A DNA stretch of 64,000 bases, from assembly GCA_001414485.1 (NCBI GenBank), contig LLEY01000250.1, positions 1 through 64,000 of the forward strand, in the 5' to 3' direction. Source of the stretch: Calycina herbarum. Its lineage: Eukaryota; Ascomycota; Leotiomycetes; Helotiales; Pezizellaceae. The notes under the pieces are model-generated. The model did no database searches. It was not told where the DNA came from and worked only from the letters and a program-made list of their open reading frames with translations. Position numbers and translations under genes: made by a program. Positions 11,801 through 22,155 of the stretch are shown here, one piece after another (the stretch's first letter is position 1; each line of letters starts with the position of its first letter).

Positions 11801-12650
11801 TAGCTCTACAGATCGTAGTCTAGGACTAAGAGAGTAGAAACAAAAGAAATAAAGTAGTTATCTTCACAGACAATCAAGCGGCTATTAGGACATTTCAACA
11901 CCTAGCTAGTAGATCTAATACGTATATAGCTATAGAGATAGTACCCCTGATAGATAAGCTATAGAAGGACTATAAAACCTAGGTTGAGATAAGATAGATA
12001 CTAGCCTATATAGGCATCTGGGGAAATGAAGCAGTAGATAAGGCGGCTAAGATTATAGTAAAATCACAACTAGAGAGGAATTAGAGAAACCTAAACGTCG
12101 CTTAACCTAAGACTTACCACCTATAAGCAACTCTAAAGACGTGGATTACAAGGCAGATAAGAGCCGAGTAGGTATATAAGTGGGATCTAGAACTAAGAGG
12201 GAAAACCATATATAAATATACTTAGAAGCTAACATATAAGATCCTACGTCTCTACTAGAGACTAAAGAAGTAGTAAAGCTCTCTACTAATCCAGATACGT
12301 ATAGAAAAGATCGGATTAAAAGATTTTCTTTAGAAGAGAAATGTACCTGGGTATGACGATCTAGGATATAAATGCGGAGAGGGACGACAAACTATAGGAC
12401 ATATTATATTAAGATGTTGAAAATTTAAAGACCTATGACTGAGGGAATTTAAGGGGAGGTGGTTAGACCTGAAGGCAATCTTGAACGAGTTAAAAACAGC
12501 CACAAAGGTAATAAGATTTATAGAACAGACGCAACTCCTTAGGCAATTTAGGAGTTGTAGTACAGTGTAGAAAGACGAAGCGGAACGCTGGGGGGAGACT
12601 GAAGGTATAAGGACATGAGATAGCTAGCAGAAGCGGCAGCTAAGGAACCT
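8819..12650 (+). pseudogene. LINE ORF2 (endonuclease, reverse transcriptase, RNase H), broken
   Basis: Would encode the enzyme that nicks the target and copies the RNA. An endonuclease motif (VILGDFNLYYEL) lies at about 9147-9190. Reverse-transcriptase motifs lie at about 10260-10800: AYRPITLINTIGKI, GGQKRRSTEHAVYTI, LLDVSGAFDNVSH, and at the catalytic box IRYIDNIAIL, where YxDD has become YIDN (GAT to AAT). The RNase H domain is at about 11640-12060 (FIYTDGSG… AIELQGIKLALQ… IFTDNQAAI). A terminal Cys/His cluster lies at about 12370-12425. Stops occur every 10-40 codons. ORF2 began upstream near 1995 and is split by the gypsy element. Confidence 0.85.
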
Positions 12651-12767
12651 GATATACTCTAAAAAGATCAAGTAAAGCACTTCTTTTATACTATGTATAT
12701 AGTTGTAGATAGAAGCCAGACCGTCTAGTGGAGGAGGCTGCTGGTCACTGTATAGTGATGAAGTGAA

Positions 12768-12814
12768 GTACGCTTGCCAAATGCGGTAAGCGTACTTCGG
12801 CAGCTGCGCCGAAG
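12768..12814 (+). repeat. Twin hairpins in the LINE 3' region
   Basis: GTACGCTT (12768-12775) pairs with AAGCGTAC (12788-12795) around the loop GCCAAATGCGGT. Immediately after, CTTCGGC (12795-12801) pairs with GCCGAAG (12808-12814). The first loop core is kept in the 5'-truncated copy near 21081-21125. A 3' hairpin recognised by the element's own reverse transcriptase is known for some LINEs; that role here is inferred. Confidence 0.6.
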
Positions 12815-12929
12815 CTGGACCACCCCGGCATAGCCGCCCTACGGCGGGCGGCTGGAACCGAGTATGAATAAATCAATCAATCAATCCAATCGCCCACCGC
12901 CCACCGCCCACCTCCTGCCGTCGATTCAA

Positions 12930-13215
12930 GTTCAAGTTGTGACGAGCATTTTTAAGGATTTGTTAGTAATTAGGAAGGAGGGGAAGGAATCATACCAAAA
13001 CGCGAAATCATGTAGACCAATTGCTCTCCTATACACAGTCGGCAAAGCCCTGGAATCAATACTTGCAAACAGAATCAGTTACTGCGTTGAAGAATATAGC
13101 CTGCTCCTAGACTACATTAGTTGACGAAAACGAAGATCAACAGAACACGCAATTCACTATATACTCGAAACTATCCATACAGCATAGGACAAGGAAAATG
13201 CAGCTAGCCTGGGAT
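12930..13215 (+). pseudogene. Fragment of a second LINE reverse transcriptase
   Basis: About 95 codons of reverse transcriptase read through two stops (CRPIALLYTVGKALESI… ANRISYCVEEYSLLLD… RKRRSTEHAIHYILETIHTA). The block order matches the RT of the LINE just upstream (about 10290-10460), but many residues differ, so it comes from another LINE lineage. The frame is lost after about 13215. Several CA-to-TA changes suggest mild RIP. It starts right after the tail of the first LINE. Confidence 0.75.
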
Positions 13216-13943
13216 CTAGATGACTTTTAGTGACAAACTTGATAGGAATGGTAAATGGTGGACTCATGGAACTTTGCATCGTGTCACCGTTGATACATTC
13301 TTTACGAAGACAGTTTTCTTTCTGAGCGAGTAGTTTAGTACTGCTCTCATGGAAAGATGAACAGCATTCTCACTTCCTTCTATGCTTGGAACTGAGGGGC
13401 GGGTGGTCGTATGATGCCTTGAATTTCGCCATCTACCTCGTATGAGTGGTGTAGACCAGGATGTACAGACGATGGCGGAGGCGTATCTAGCTTGAGGCGT
13501 TTGATTGTTGATGTTCTTTCTTGAGTAGAGTGACTCAATTTTCCACGTTTGGTGGTGTGTGCTACAAGTGTAGCCTTGCGAGCCCAGCTCGAGGGTCGAA
13601 GTCGTACATTCATGACGATTGTTTAGCTGACGATATGTCGAAATTCTTGAGGTGTCGGATTTATTTGCGGTTAGACCTCGGCTCTGGCTTAGGTGAGTTG
13701 TTCTGGGATTTGGATACCTACCCTACCTTAAAGGATATTGTATGAAGAATTTTGTTTAAAAAATTGATTACATTATGGGAAATAAAGTTGTAAGTACTTA
13801 ATAGAAGTTTATATCTGATTAAAGTTATTCAACTACAAGGAAATTCGGAGACCGGACCGGAATCGGATGCGGAGTCACGTTGGAACTGAGCTACCCAGCC
13901 ACTCTAGCCCCAAGTGCCCTCCTCAACTGGAACAACAAGTACA
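13216..13943. other. Intergenic stretch without a convincing gene
   Basis: Overlapping short frames occur on both strands (for example 13380-13613 minus and 13521-13745 plus), but neither has family features or clean splice signals. It holds the 3' flank of the ATPase gene; 13741-13830 is AT-rich. Confidence 0.5.
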
Positions 13944-15683
13944 TCATTCCGCCATGATACTCTTTCCTCCATCCGTTGTCAATCTCGCTCGCACCCGAAT
14001 CTTCAAATATCCAGCCCCAAGTCGCTTCAGTCTCTGAACTCTCTGCTCGTCTGCCTGTAGACCTGTCACAGCACTGGGCGAAAACAACAATGCCTCACCG
14101 ACTCTCAACCTCACAATATCCGTGAAAATCTGCTTCGAAAGGCTCTTCGACTTCTTATCACCCAATTCGTCGTCGTCGTCGACTGCGTACGATGCCGCCC
14201 CAGCTAGATGTGTCTCGAGAGCGCGAAGCCATTCGGGAGATGTGAACCGATGTACGACAGTTACGGAAGACAAATCCAACAATGCTGGAGATATCGTGGG
14301 CTCCTGGGTCGAAATTATAATACGCGCGCCGAGATGCCGTTGGAGACGAATGGTCGCCAGAAGGGTTTCGGTGAGTGTCAATGCTTCGGCGGAAGCATTC
14401 ATGTACTTGAAGGATGTTAAGAATGCGGTCTTCGAGCATACCACGCGAGAAAAAACATACCTTATGGGCCTCGTCCAAAGCGATTACCCGGCCGATCCTC
14501 GCAGTTTGTTCTAGAAAGATGCTTAGGCAAATATTGAACAAACTACAAGCGCCCTCGGGGGTCACACAAGGGCAAGAGAGGTCGACTATTGTGAGGCAGC
14601 CCGGCTGTAGTTTGGTCAGTTCCGTTCCTCAGTGGGGGAGATGGCGCCTACTTCCGAAGTCCAATCATTCCCGCTGTTGACAAGTACACTGTTGCCTTTT
14701 TTATTTCCTAAATTCCTTGTTTGTGCGTCTGGCATAAAACTCTCAAGTGTATCGAGACGCTGTTGTAATGGCCCAAGCTGCGCTGGTGTCATGGCTGTTT
14801 CGGCCACTTTTTGTTTGAAAAGGCCATAATTGAACAGACCGCCCGAGTTCTGCTGTTCCCTACGCATCTCCCGAAGTATTCGGTAGATGGTATGGAGATA
14901 GAGTGGCATTGGACCATCATCTTGCTTCACTGCCATGAGATCGAGCATGCGTTTGGTGTTCAAATTGCTTTGGTTTATTTCCAAAGGCTCGACCTTGACG
15001 TTTTGCAGACGGCTATAAGTTGTCTTAAAGTAATGTCAGCCCGTGGAACAATCTTTCATTTGAACGTGGCTACTTGCTTTGATGGTCCTAAGGTTCGTGG
15101 GTGCACACAGCACTCTCACCTTGATGCCGGCGTTGGATGATAAAAACGCAGCCTCACATGGCGAGCCACCATCATCAGATATAAAGGTGTCGTAGTGAAA
15201 AACCAGTCCAGTGAGTGGATGCGGCAATTTGCTGGCATCGGAGGCGGTCAAGCAGTTTTCGAGCAGACAGGATAGGGTGTGGCTCTTACCCGATCCTTGA
15301 GATCCGCAGATAAATGTGCTTGATGGTGATGCGATGTTGAAAAACAGCCTTGGGTCCTTCTCTCCGTTGATTTCGCATTTTCCATCATCGTCTCGTAAGA
15401 GGTCGGTTCGACCTGCAAGGAGTCCGTGCTGGGGAAATGGAGGTGCCTCATCTTTGGTCGAAGTTTGTTTGAACTGCTCGAGTACAGAGATGGCGAATAT
15501 CGGGGCTGTGGTTGCCTCGTGTCGTTCATGGTGTTCCGGAGTCCTCTTGAGAAGATTCATATGCTCGACTCGAAGTCTCTTTGCCTCCTCATCCATGGAA
15601 TGATTAGCGCTTGTCAAGTGGCTGCCCTCTGATGCCGATCCATTCTTCTTGGAAGTCGCTGTTGTGGGTTTGAGGGACGACAT
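13944..15683 (-). CDS. HerA/FtsK-like P-loop ATPase
   Basis: Four exons: 15683-15078, 15023-14652, 14604-14461 and 14405-13944, all joined in phase 0, giving 527 residues. The intron at 15024-15077 starts GCAAGT rather than GT and ends TTTAAG. The other introns are GT-AG (47 and 55 bp). Walker A is GSQGSGKSHT (residues about 127-136). Walker B is RVIALDEAHK (about 364-374). A later IISTQEPT strand resembles the sensor region of HerA/FtsK/VirB4-type ATPases. The first 110 residues are low in complexity and rich in charge. I recall similar proteins of unknown function in many ascomycetes. DNA or protein translocation is only a family-level inference. The gene appears intact, and each intron is confirmed by restoration of the frame. 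Confidence 0.8.
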
Positions 15684-16600
15684 TTTCGACAGAACGTTGA
15701 TCTTGTTTATCTTGCACGGTGAGATAGGTCCTGGAGGGGAGATGGGTTCTATCGTCGCTGTATTCGTCTGTCCAGTCTGTTTGACTCAATAAGCCCAGCA
15801 AAAGGCTCAACAGCAGGCTCAACAATAGCAACAAGCTCATCAACAGGCCCGAGAACAACAGCAGTAACAATACGGTTACTCGAGGCATAGTTCTCAACAA
15901 ACTGAGATGCTTACGCGCACTTCACTCGAGTTCTTTATACTTGTAACTGGAAATAAAGTTCTCGTACTTTCTTCGCCTCACTTTGACATCACATTCAGCT
16001 GCAAGAAGCCAGGGGAGGAGTTCGTATGAGGGATTCCCATTTCAGGTTACAAACGAATTTTTATTGTTCAAGGGCGCGCTCGAGTGATCGGGTCAATTCC
16101 ATTGTGAGCTGCACGCCCCCGTATTATATGCATAGCGGAAGGGCAATTTGCGCGTCCCCTTGCTTCCACGAGGCTCGGGAAGCTTGATGTCGGTTTCCTT
16201 TTTTGAATGACAGAAGGATACTCGTACTTGCATTGAGGAGTGGATTATCCGGGGCAAAAGGGACGGCGCCGATCAGGCTTCCTAGTATCGATAGAATGAG
16301 TTTTATCAGAATTCTTTGCAGCTCATCTGTTATCGGGACTTCTGTACATCATCGTGACCTGGGGTGAATTTATTTGGTTAGTCCTGAAACAGAGCATCGA
16401 ATTGGCTCTTCTGCGCTAGATCAAAGAGGATATCTGGAGAATATATGCCCTGCATTTTCCACGGCTAATGCTGGGACCGGTGAGTCACGCATGGTACGCT
16501 ATCACATTAATGCACTTAGAAGGCCACAGGAGTAGTGACTAATCAACTTTCATGAATTCTTTCTATGTGGGAAATATTGCTTGCACACGAGCCAATACGG
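15684..16600. other. Intergenic stretch with a glutamine-codon-rich relic
   Basis: At about 15782-15875 the plus strand reads as repeats of CAA/CAG/GCT codons (Gln-Gln-Ala runs) broken by TAA and TAG, so a former Gln/Ala-rich stretch with C-to-T changes. The rest up to the next gene shows no gene. It separates two minus-strand genes, so it should hold the promoter of the ATPase gene. Confidence 0.45.
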
Positions 16601-18994
16601 TCATGTAATAGCACTAATAAAACGCTGGTGGTGATGTTGGCTACTACACGATGCTGTATCGGCGAGATGCTTCCGCTTCCGATTAGGCGATATCTCCTGG
16701 AGAATCGGCATCTGCTTCAAGATCTCTGAACGCTCAAAATCCACCAGCATCACCTTTCGACCTTCAGAATTCCATAGAATATTCGGCGGTCGCACATCAC
16801 GATGCTCTACTCCGCAATCTAACATCTTTGCAACTGCCCCGTTTGTTTCCGCAGCCAAATCCCGTCCCATGGCTAACAATAAATCTTTGCGTGCCTGCTC
16901 GCCTGCCCATGACATTAGCAGTATGTGAACTATCCGGACTCCAACGTCAAGAAAGTAGTGGCGGACGAGAGAGATGTTCCCAAGGTAGACTGGTATAAGC
17001 TCTCCTTGAACTTCGTTCAGGTGTTGGTAGACCAACCCTTCGTGCTTCAACTTAGCCTCGAATGCCGTCACAGTCCCTTTGGCAACGAAAGTATATCCAT
17101 ACCATTCAAGCGTCAGTCTGAACAGAGCCCCACAGGCGCCTTGTTTTCTAAGTGGCTCACACCCATTGTCGGGGTTTTCGGCGAGTTGGCGGGACATAAG
17201 TTTTATAAGGGATTTCCGCTCCAAAGCATGGTAGTTGCCGGTCTCATGAGCACGATGTGCATTGACATTTGGACAAGCATCGTCCAAGGGACGTTTTCGC
17301 ACAAGCCCTAACAAGCAGGCTTGTGTACAGTATTGGCGGTGGCGGACATCGCTCTCTTCGGCTGCCTGTGATGTTTTGACGTAACGTAGCTGTCCGACAT
17401 TAGACTGGTGCGTATGAGCCCTTGGCTTGCTTGGAGTTTCAATGTCTGAGGTCTCATCAGATGAGCCAGACGGACTCTGTGGATCTTCGTGTACGATTAT
17501 GTCTGCAGAGCCACAGCTATTCCTTGCCTTCCGTAACTTTCTGGGTCTTAACATGATCGGCGACCGCTCGAAAGGATAGATTCGTGCATGAAAGACCGAG
17601 GGCGGAGGAGTCAACGCCTTCTCTTCAGCGGGTATCTGTCGTAAGATGGTTTCGTGATCGATCACAGCCCTGCAAGCAGTCTCTAGCGCATGATTTCGCC
17701 ATTTTTGGTTGCGAGGCTTCGAGTCCAGTGCCATTAGGGAGAAGGTTAGGGTCTGGCTCACTGCCGTGCGACAAAGTACGGTATCGACCTCACTCTGCGC
17801 TTCGGCTTCGATGTTGGGTTCTGCGAGGTGATAGTAGAGCGTATGCGGTTCTTCCTCCTTGATGAGAAGGAAAACATCGGCTTCTCCCGTACCCAATTTG
17901 CTGTATTCAAGGCCGTTTTCAATCATATATGTATACGTTTGCGTTAGAGCTGCTGCCGTCAGCCACTCAGAGTGGTACACAAACTTGGCCTCTGGATTAG
18001 TCGGTATTGTGATCCGATTGATGACATCCTCGGGAATATTCATAGACCCTTCGTCAGCTCGCAAAAGCCCAGCCCGTAGATTGAAGGCCGACAGCTTATG
18101 AGATGGTTTGTATTCAACAACCATGCACAGGCTTCGTGTGTTATCTGCCTCCTTATATACACAAATTTGATCGGCGTTTCGCGGTTTGGGATTTGAGCTC
18201 GAGGCTTGTCCTTTGCCTGAGATGCGGAGATTCTGTAGACTTTGCTAGACCTCTTCGTTGCGATCACTGAGGGTGTTGGCATGGTTCTCGAAAATAATGC
18301 CACTGCCTAAGTTGAACTCACGGCGGGCCTCTTCTATCTCTTGAAGATGGGAGATGATATGTGTCGTTGGTCGCTCAACGGCTAAGCGCTGATATGCCTC
18401 CAAATCCTTCTCGCTTGCCAGTGGCCGGTCGCAAAGGTCTTGCCCGAGTTCTGTGAGGTATTGGGTGGAACTGAAGCATTCTGCCTCAGAGGGGATATAT
18501 TCGCAGACCCTTTGGAAGAGCTGTTGCTGTCGTCTGGGGAAGTCCGTCCAAGGTTTCAATAAAGTCGGGCACCGCTTGTTCTTCGGACTGGTGATGGAGC
18601 CCTGTGTGCTGAGGCTCTTGTCCGTCTGGATACGAAGTGGTTTCGAGAGAAGTTTATGGCAGGCACGTATGTATTCTTCGAATGTTGTGGCTCTTGTCTT
18701 CTTTCTCTCAATCTGAGCGCGAGACTCGGCTTGTTGTCGAATTCGCTGCTCGTCCTGCGCACGTCTTCGTTCCTGTTCTGCGCGCTCGTCTGCTTCTTGT
18801 CGATTTCGCTGCTCGTCCTCCGCACGCTGTCGCTCGTCCTCCGCACGCTGTCGCTCGTCCTCTGCACGCTGTCGCTCCTGTTCTGCCCTTTCGTCGGCTT
18901 TCTCTGCACGTCTTTGCTCCTGCTCTGCTCGCTCATCTGCTTCTCGAAGCAGCTGCTCTAGACGCGCAAAATCCGATTCCCGCCTAGAGGACAT
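16601..18994 (-). pseudogene. Coiled-coil protein-kinase-like gene with one in-frame TAG
   Basis: One frame of 797 codons interrupted only by TAG at 18245-18247, followed by CAA; a CAG-to-TAG change would explain it. Residues about 10-95 are Glu/Arg/Gln repeats (…AEDERQRAEDERQR…) predicting a long coiled coil, partly encoded by tandem 21-nt units at about 18780-18900. The C-terminal part looks like a kinase-fold domain: a lysine strand (YTFVAKGTVTAFEAK), a catalytic loop HRDVRPPNILWN (near residue 731) and LVDFERSE in place of the usual DFG. It resembles fungal kinase-like families with an N-terminal ligand or effector region. The ends are otherwise intact, so this may be a recent null allele, a readthrough gene, or a sequencing error. 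Confidence 0.65.
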
Positions 18995-19682
18995 TCTGAA
19001 GGAGTAGTGTTGTTGTTGAGCCGAAAACGTAAATATGATAATTGGAAGGCTAGGGCAGGCATCTCGTTCATTGCTAAGGCAACACGCCTATTTTCTGCGT
19101 GCAGCTGTGATTCGCTAGCCGCAGGTGCGACCCCGCTCCACTAAGTGCGGCGCGCTTACTGAAGTAATACAGACACCAGGTTTCCCGACAAATCAGCTAA
19201 GGTGTGGTAGATGCGGCCTGAGGCTATAGACCCTGCACAATGGGGACCTGGCTGATGTTTGTGGCTGTGCGCTGTGGCTGCTTTCTGCCTTAGACATTAA
19301 AGCTCATATTATTTAAGATGATTTGCAAAATAGAAGAACCAAATATGGTAATCGTAAATGGAAAATGCGTAGGACTACGAAAATAATCTAATCACCGACG
19401 AGGATTATAAATCTGCGTGTATCTAGTGGGAACAATTTCCCGTAGAGAAGCAGAGCGAAGCACGTGCAGCTCGTGATATAGGTAGTGATAGTTGCAGCCT
19501 GAGGCTACGAATCGCACATGATGAGGCTGCAAGGGACAGGACCTGGCGATGAATCGGTAACATGGGGAAGACAAACTGCGCTAGTAAGCGCTAGCCACAG
19601 GGATCAAGCTGCAACCGCTTCAAGGGGTATATAAAAGGTGCCAGGCTCGCTGCGCCAACCTCCACCTTTAGTTTTCCTCGCT
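18995..19682. other. Divergent intergenic region (kinase-like gene / phosphotransferase)
   Basis: It separates the minus-strand kinase-like gene from the plus-strand phosphotransferase, so it should hold both promoters. Apart from the TATA-like box listed separately I see no gene. Confidence 0.6.
19627..19636 (+). promoter_or_regulatory. TATA-like box upstream of the phosphotransferase gene
   Basis: GTATATAAAA lies about 50 bp upstream of the chosen ATG at 19683. Position and sequence fit a TATA box, which implies a very short 5' leader. Confidence 0.45.
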
Positions 19683-20798
19683 ATGGATGTTTCTGGTTAT
19701 GCAGCAAAGCCGGAAGCTTATGATGCACTCTCAGCCTACCAGATCGCCAAGTTCTTCAACGACCATGGACTTGGGAGGGACGAAATCGATCATTTTGCGG
19801 CCAACCTTCTCGGCAGTCCTGTCTCTGCCACACCTGTGCAAGGTGCGACCAGCTATACTGTGTCTGGAGACGAGGCGGCGCAGGTCGTCCAGTTTCGGCG
19901 CTCCCAATTACCCATGAGACAAATCGAGATAGCAAGGCAACTTTATGGAGATTTTGTCCCCGAATGCAAGTCCCAAGGCATGTTTGGACCAGTCCACGTG
20001 TACGTGGCAAATCTTGTCCCCGGACCAGCTTTCTGTCGAGTCAGGAGTCAGTTCTTTTCTCCTGCCTCTACAATGGAACAACGTCTGCAGCAAACTGTGC
20101 AAGACTTTGCAAGGTCTGATGCCACATTTATGGTTGTTTATGTTGTATGTCTGGTTGACGAAAGACTCGTATAGTTTCTTTGCTTCGGCGTGGATCAACA
20201 AACCTGACCATACGTTGGAGCCGCCTCCTGGCTTACTTGGCGAGTACTCCAAGATCTTGGATGAAGTCTCTCCAGACCTGCCTGCCCAACTTCAAGCAAA
20301 GCTAGACGATGTTCGCCAAGAGCTTCCACGGCTCTTCCGGTCCAGCTATCCCATGGTTCTCCAACATGATGATCTCTTAGAAAACAATATTCATGTGGAT
20401 GAGGCCACCGGCCATATCACAGGCAAGTGTCCATGCGGAATCTTCCTTTTTCTCTCACTTTGGTATTCTCTGGAGTGATGTCTAGGGAGATGAAGACTAA
20501 TCGTCTTGTTACAGGCATCATCGATTGGGCCGACGCTAAGATTGCCCCGTTCGGCGTGTCCCTTGCGAATATGGAGGTCGTCCTTGGTATCCAGACCAGA
20601 ACCAATTGGCACTTTCACCCCAACCATCATAGCCTTCGGGAATTATTTTGGAAAACTTTCTACCAGGTGACTGGCCATATCTCGAAAGATGATCGGCGTT
20701 CAATCGAAGTTGCAAGGCTGTTTGGATTCTTCCGAGAGCATGGCCGTGAGGAAAAAGAACATGCAATCGCATACCTTTCCGCCTTATGTCTGCTTTGA
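19683..20798 (+). CDS. Aminoglycoside-phosphotransferase-like (APH fold) protein
   Basis: Three exons: 19683-20113, 20175-20422 and 20515-20798, giving 320 residues. Intron 1 is GT-AG (61 bp). Intron 2 (92 bp) begins GCAAGT and ends TTACAG, a second GC-AG intron in this window. The start is ATG 19683; the frame opens earlier only with GTG. The catalytic region LQHDDLLENN (His208, Asn215) followed by GIIDWADA (Asp230) corresponds to Brenner's loop and the metal-binding Asp of APH/choline-kinase folds. Fungal members are common, mostly with unknown small-molecule substrates; real antibiotic modification is unlikely. The protein has no signal peptide and is probably cytosolic. The gene looks intact. 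Confidence 0.82.
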
Positions 20799-21080
20799 AT
20801 AAGGTACTTGTTGTTAGCGTAGTTCTGAAAGGAATTTTTTGACTAGATAGAGTCTTTGTATTGGTCTAATCAATTAATATAACGTGCTCTATGTCTTGTT
20901 AAGACTTGTGTAACTTCATGTGCATTACCCATTACCTAGATGTGGATATAGTATGGGGAAGCTATTATGAGTTCCAATGATGAGTGAAGCTTAGAAGCTG
21001 GTGCTAGGCTCCTACCCATTTATGTACAAATAATGTTCACATATATAGTTACATCGTACCAAATACATGAGATGCTCGGT

Positions 21081-21535
21081 GCTGCCGAAGTACGCTTTAC
21101 CGCATTTGGCAAACGCACTTCACTTCATCACTATACAGTGACCAGCAGCCTCCTCCACTAGACGGTCTGGCTTCTATCTACAACTATATACATAGCATAA
21201 AAGAAGTGCTTTGCTTAATCTTTTTAGAGTATATCAGGTTCCTTGGCTGCCGCTTCTGCTAGCCATCTCATGTCCTTATACCTTCAGTCTCCCCCAGCGT
21301 TCCGCTTCGTCTCTTTGAACTGTACTACAACTCCAAAATTGCCCAAGGAGTTGCGTCTGTTCTATAAATCTTATTGCCTTTGTTACTGTTTTTGACTCGT
21401 TCAAGATTGCCTTCAGGTTTAACCACCCTCTCCCCCAAAACTCCCTCTGTCACAGGTGTCTGTATTTTCGACATCTTAATATAACATGTCCTATAGTTTG
21501 TCTCCCCTCTCCGCATTCACATCCTGGATCGGCAC
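21081..21535 (-). mobile_element. 5'-truncated LINE copy (3' end only)
   Basis: Reverse complement of about 12347-12800 of the first LINE: the C-terminal Cys/His region, the 3' untranslated region and the first hairpin loop (GCCAAATGCGG). This copy is much less RIP-mutated than the first. The 3' end is near 21081 and the 5' break near 21535, next to an LTR-like unit. 5' truncation is usual for LINEs. Confidence 0.75.
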
Positions 21536-21554
21536 TATTGATATTGTAACTAGG

Positions 21555-21752
21555 TGTGACGGTTCTGACCGTCATGTGTCCTATATCACGTGTTATGCTT
21601 AGCGAGACACATCCTGTATTTAGACTCGAGCTCTCTCGAGCTCTCCTCTCCTCCTCAGCTTAGAATCTTCGAATAGACAGCTCTACGATTCCACAACCCA
21701 CACCGTGGACCGTTCGCCCTTGCGCGGACCACACTTCGTACGTGTCGTCACA
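21555..21752 (+). repeat. Solo LTR-like unit, 198 bp
   Basis: It begins TGTGACGG and ends CGTCACA, so its ends form a perfect 7-bp inverted repeat. The first 20 bases (TGTGACGGTTCTGACCGTCA) contain an internal palindrome. Related sequence in reverse orientation lies at 36001-36044. No target duplication is evident (CTAGG left, CCCTG right). It is not the LTR of the element at 2074-8813. Confidence 0.55.
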
Positions 21753-22155
21753 CCCTGCTCTGACGACAGTTAGCATCGATAGCTATGACAGGTACCAACA
21801 GCTATGGCACATCGATGTATATCACCCGTCCATTGTATGGAAAAAGCCCTGCATGCTTAAGTACAAATATAGACCACATGTATTTCTCTGATTGCTATTT
21901 GGTTTTAATGATGGTGATGTGAGGAAAAGCTAGCTAGAGTACTCTGTAAAGACTATTTAGGGGAGGAAGGAGTAGACAACTCAATCTGCATAAACCGCAG
22001 AAAATGAAAAAAAGCAACACGTTCAGACGTGACTGCAAAGGAATGCGATAAGTAGCACTGTTGAAGTGACTAAGCCGAGCTGTGAAGATCTCAGAATTTG
22101 GCAATGATGAGCCCTTGTCAGCCAACTGCTTCAACAGGTATTCTCCATGCTGTGC
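21753..22155. other. Intergenic stretch
   Basis: About 400 bp between the LTR-like unit and the next gene. It holds a short repeat around ATCGATAGCTATG and the 3' flank of the minus-strand gene; nothing codes. Confidence 0.5.

Larger units (their letters stand above)
8814..12887 (+). mobile_element. Right part of the Tad-like LINE with 3' tail
   Basis: Continuation of the LINE interrupted at 2073. It carries the body of ORF2, a 3' untranslated region with two stable hairpins (12768-12814), and a TCAA-type simple tail (12864-12887: ATGAATAAATCAATCAATC…). A short tandem tail is typical of LINE 3' ends. AT content and stop density mark heavy RIP. Confidence 0.85.

Noticed and set aside
15024..15073. 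GT-AG intron starting at GTAGCC (15073)
   Set aside because: It gives an immediate stop (TAG) after the join; only the GC donor four bases upstream restores the frame.
16925..18101. Several plus-strand frames of 80-128 codons
   Set aside because: All lie antisense to the kinase-like gene and have no family features.
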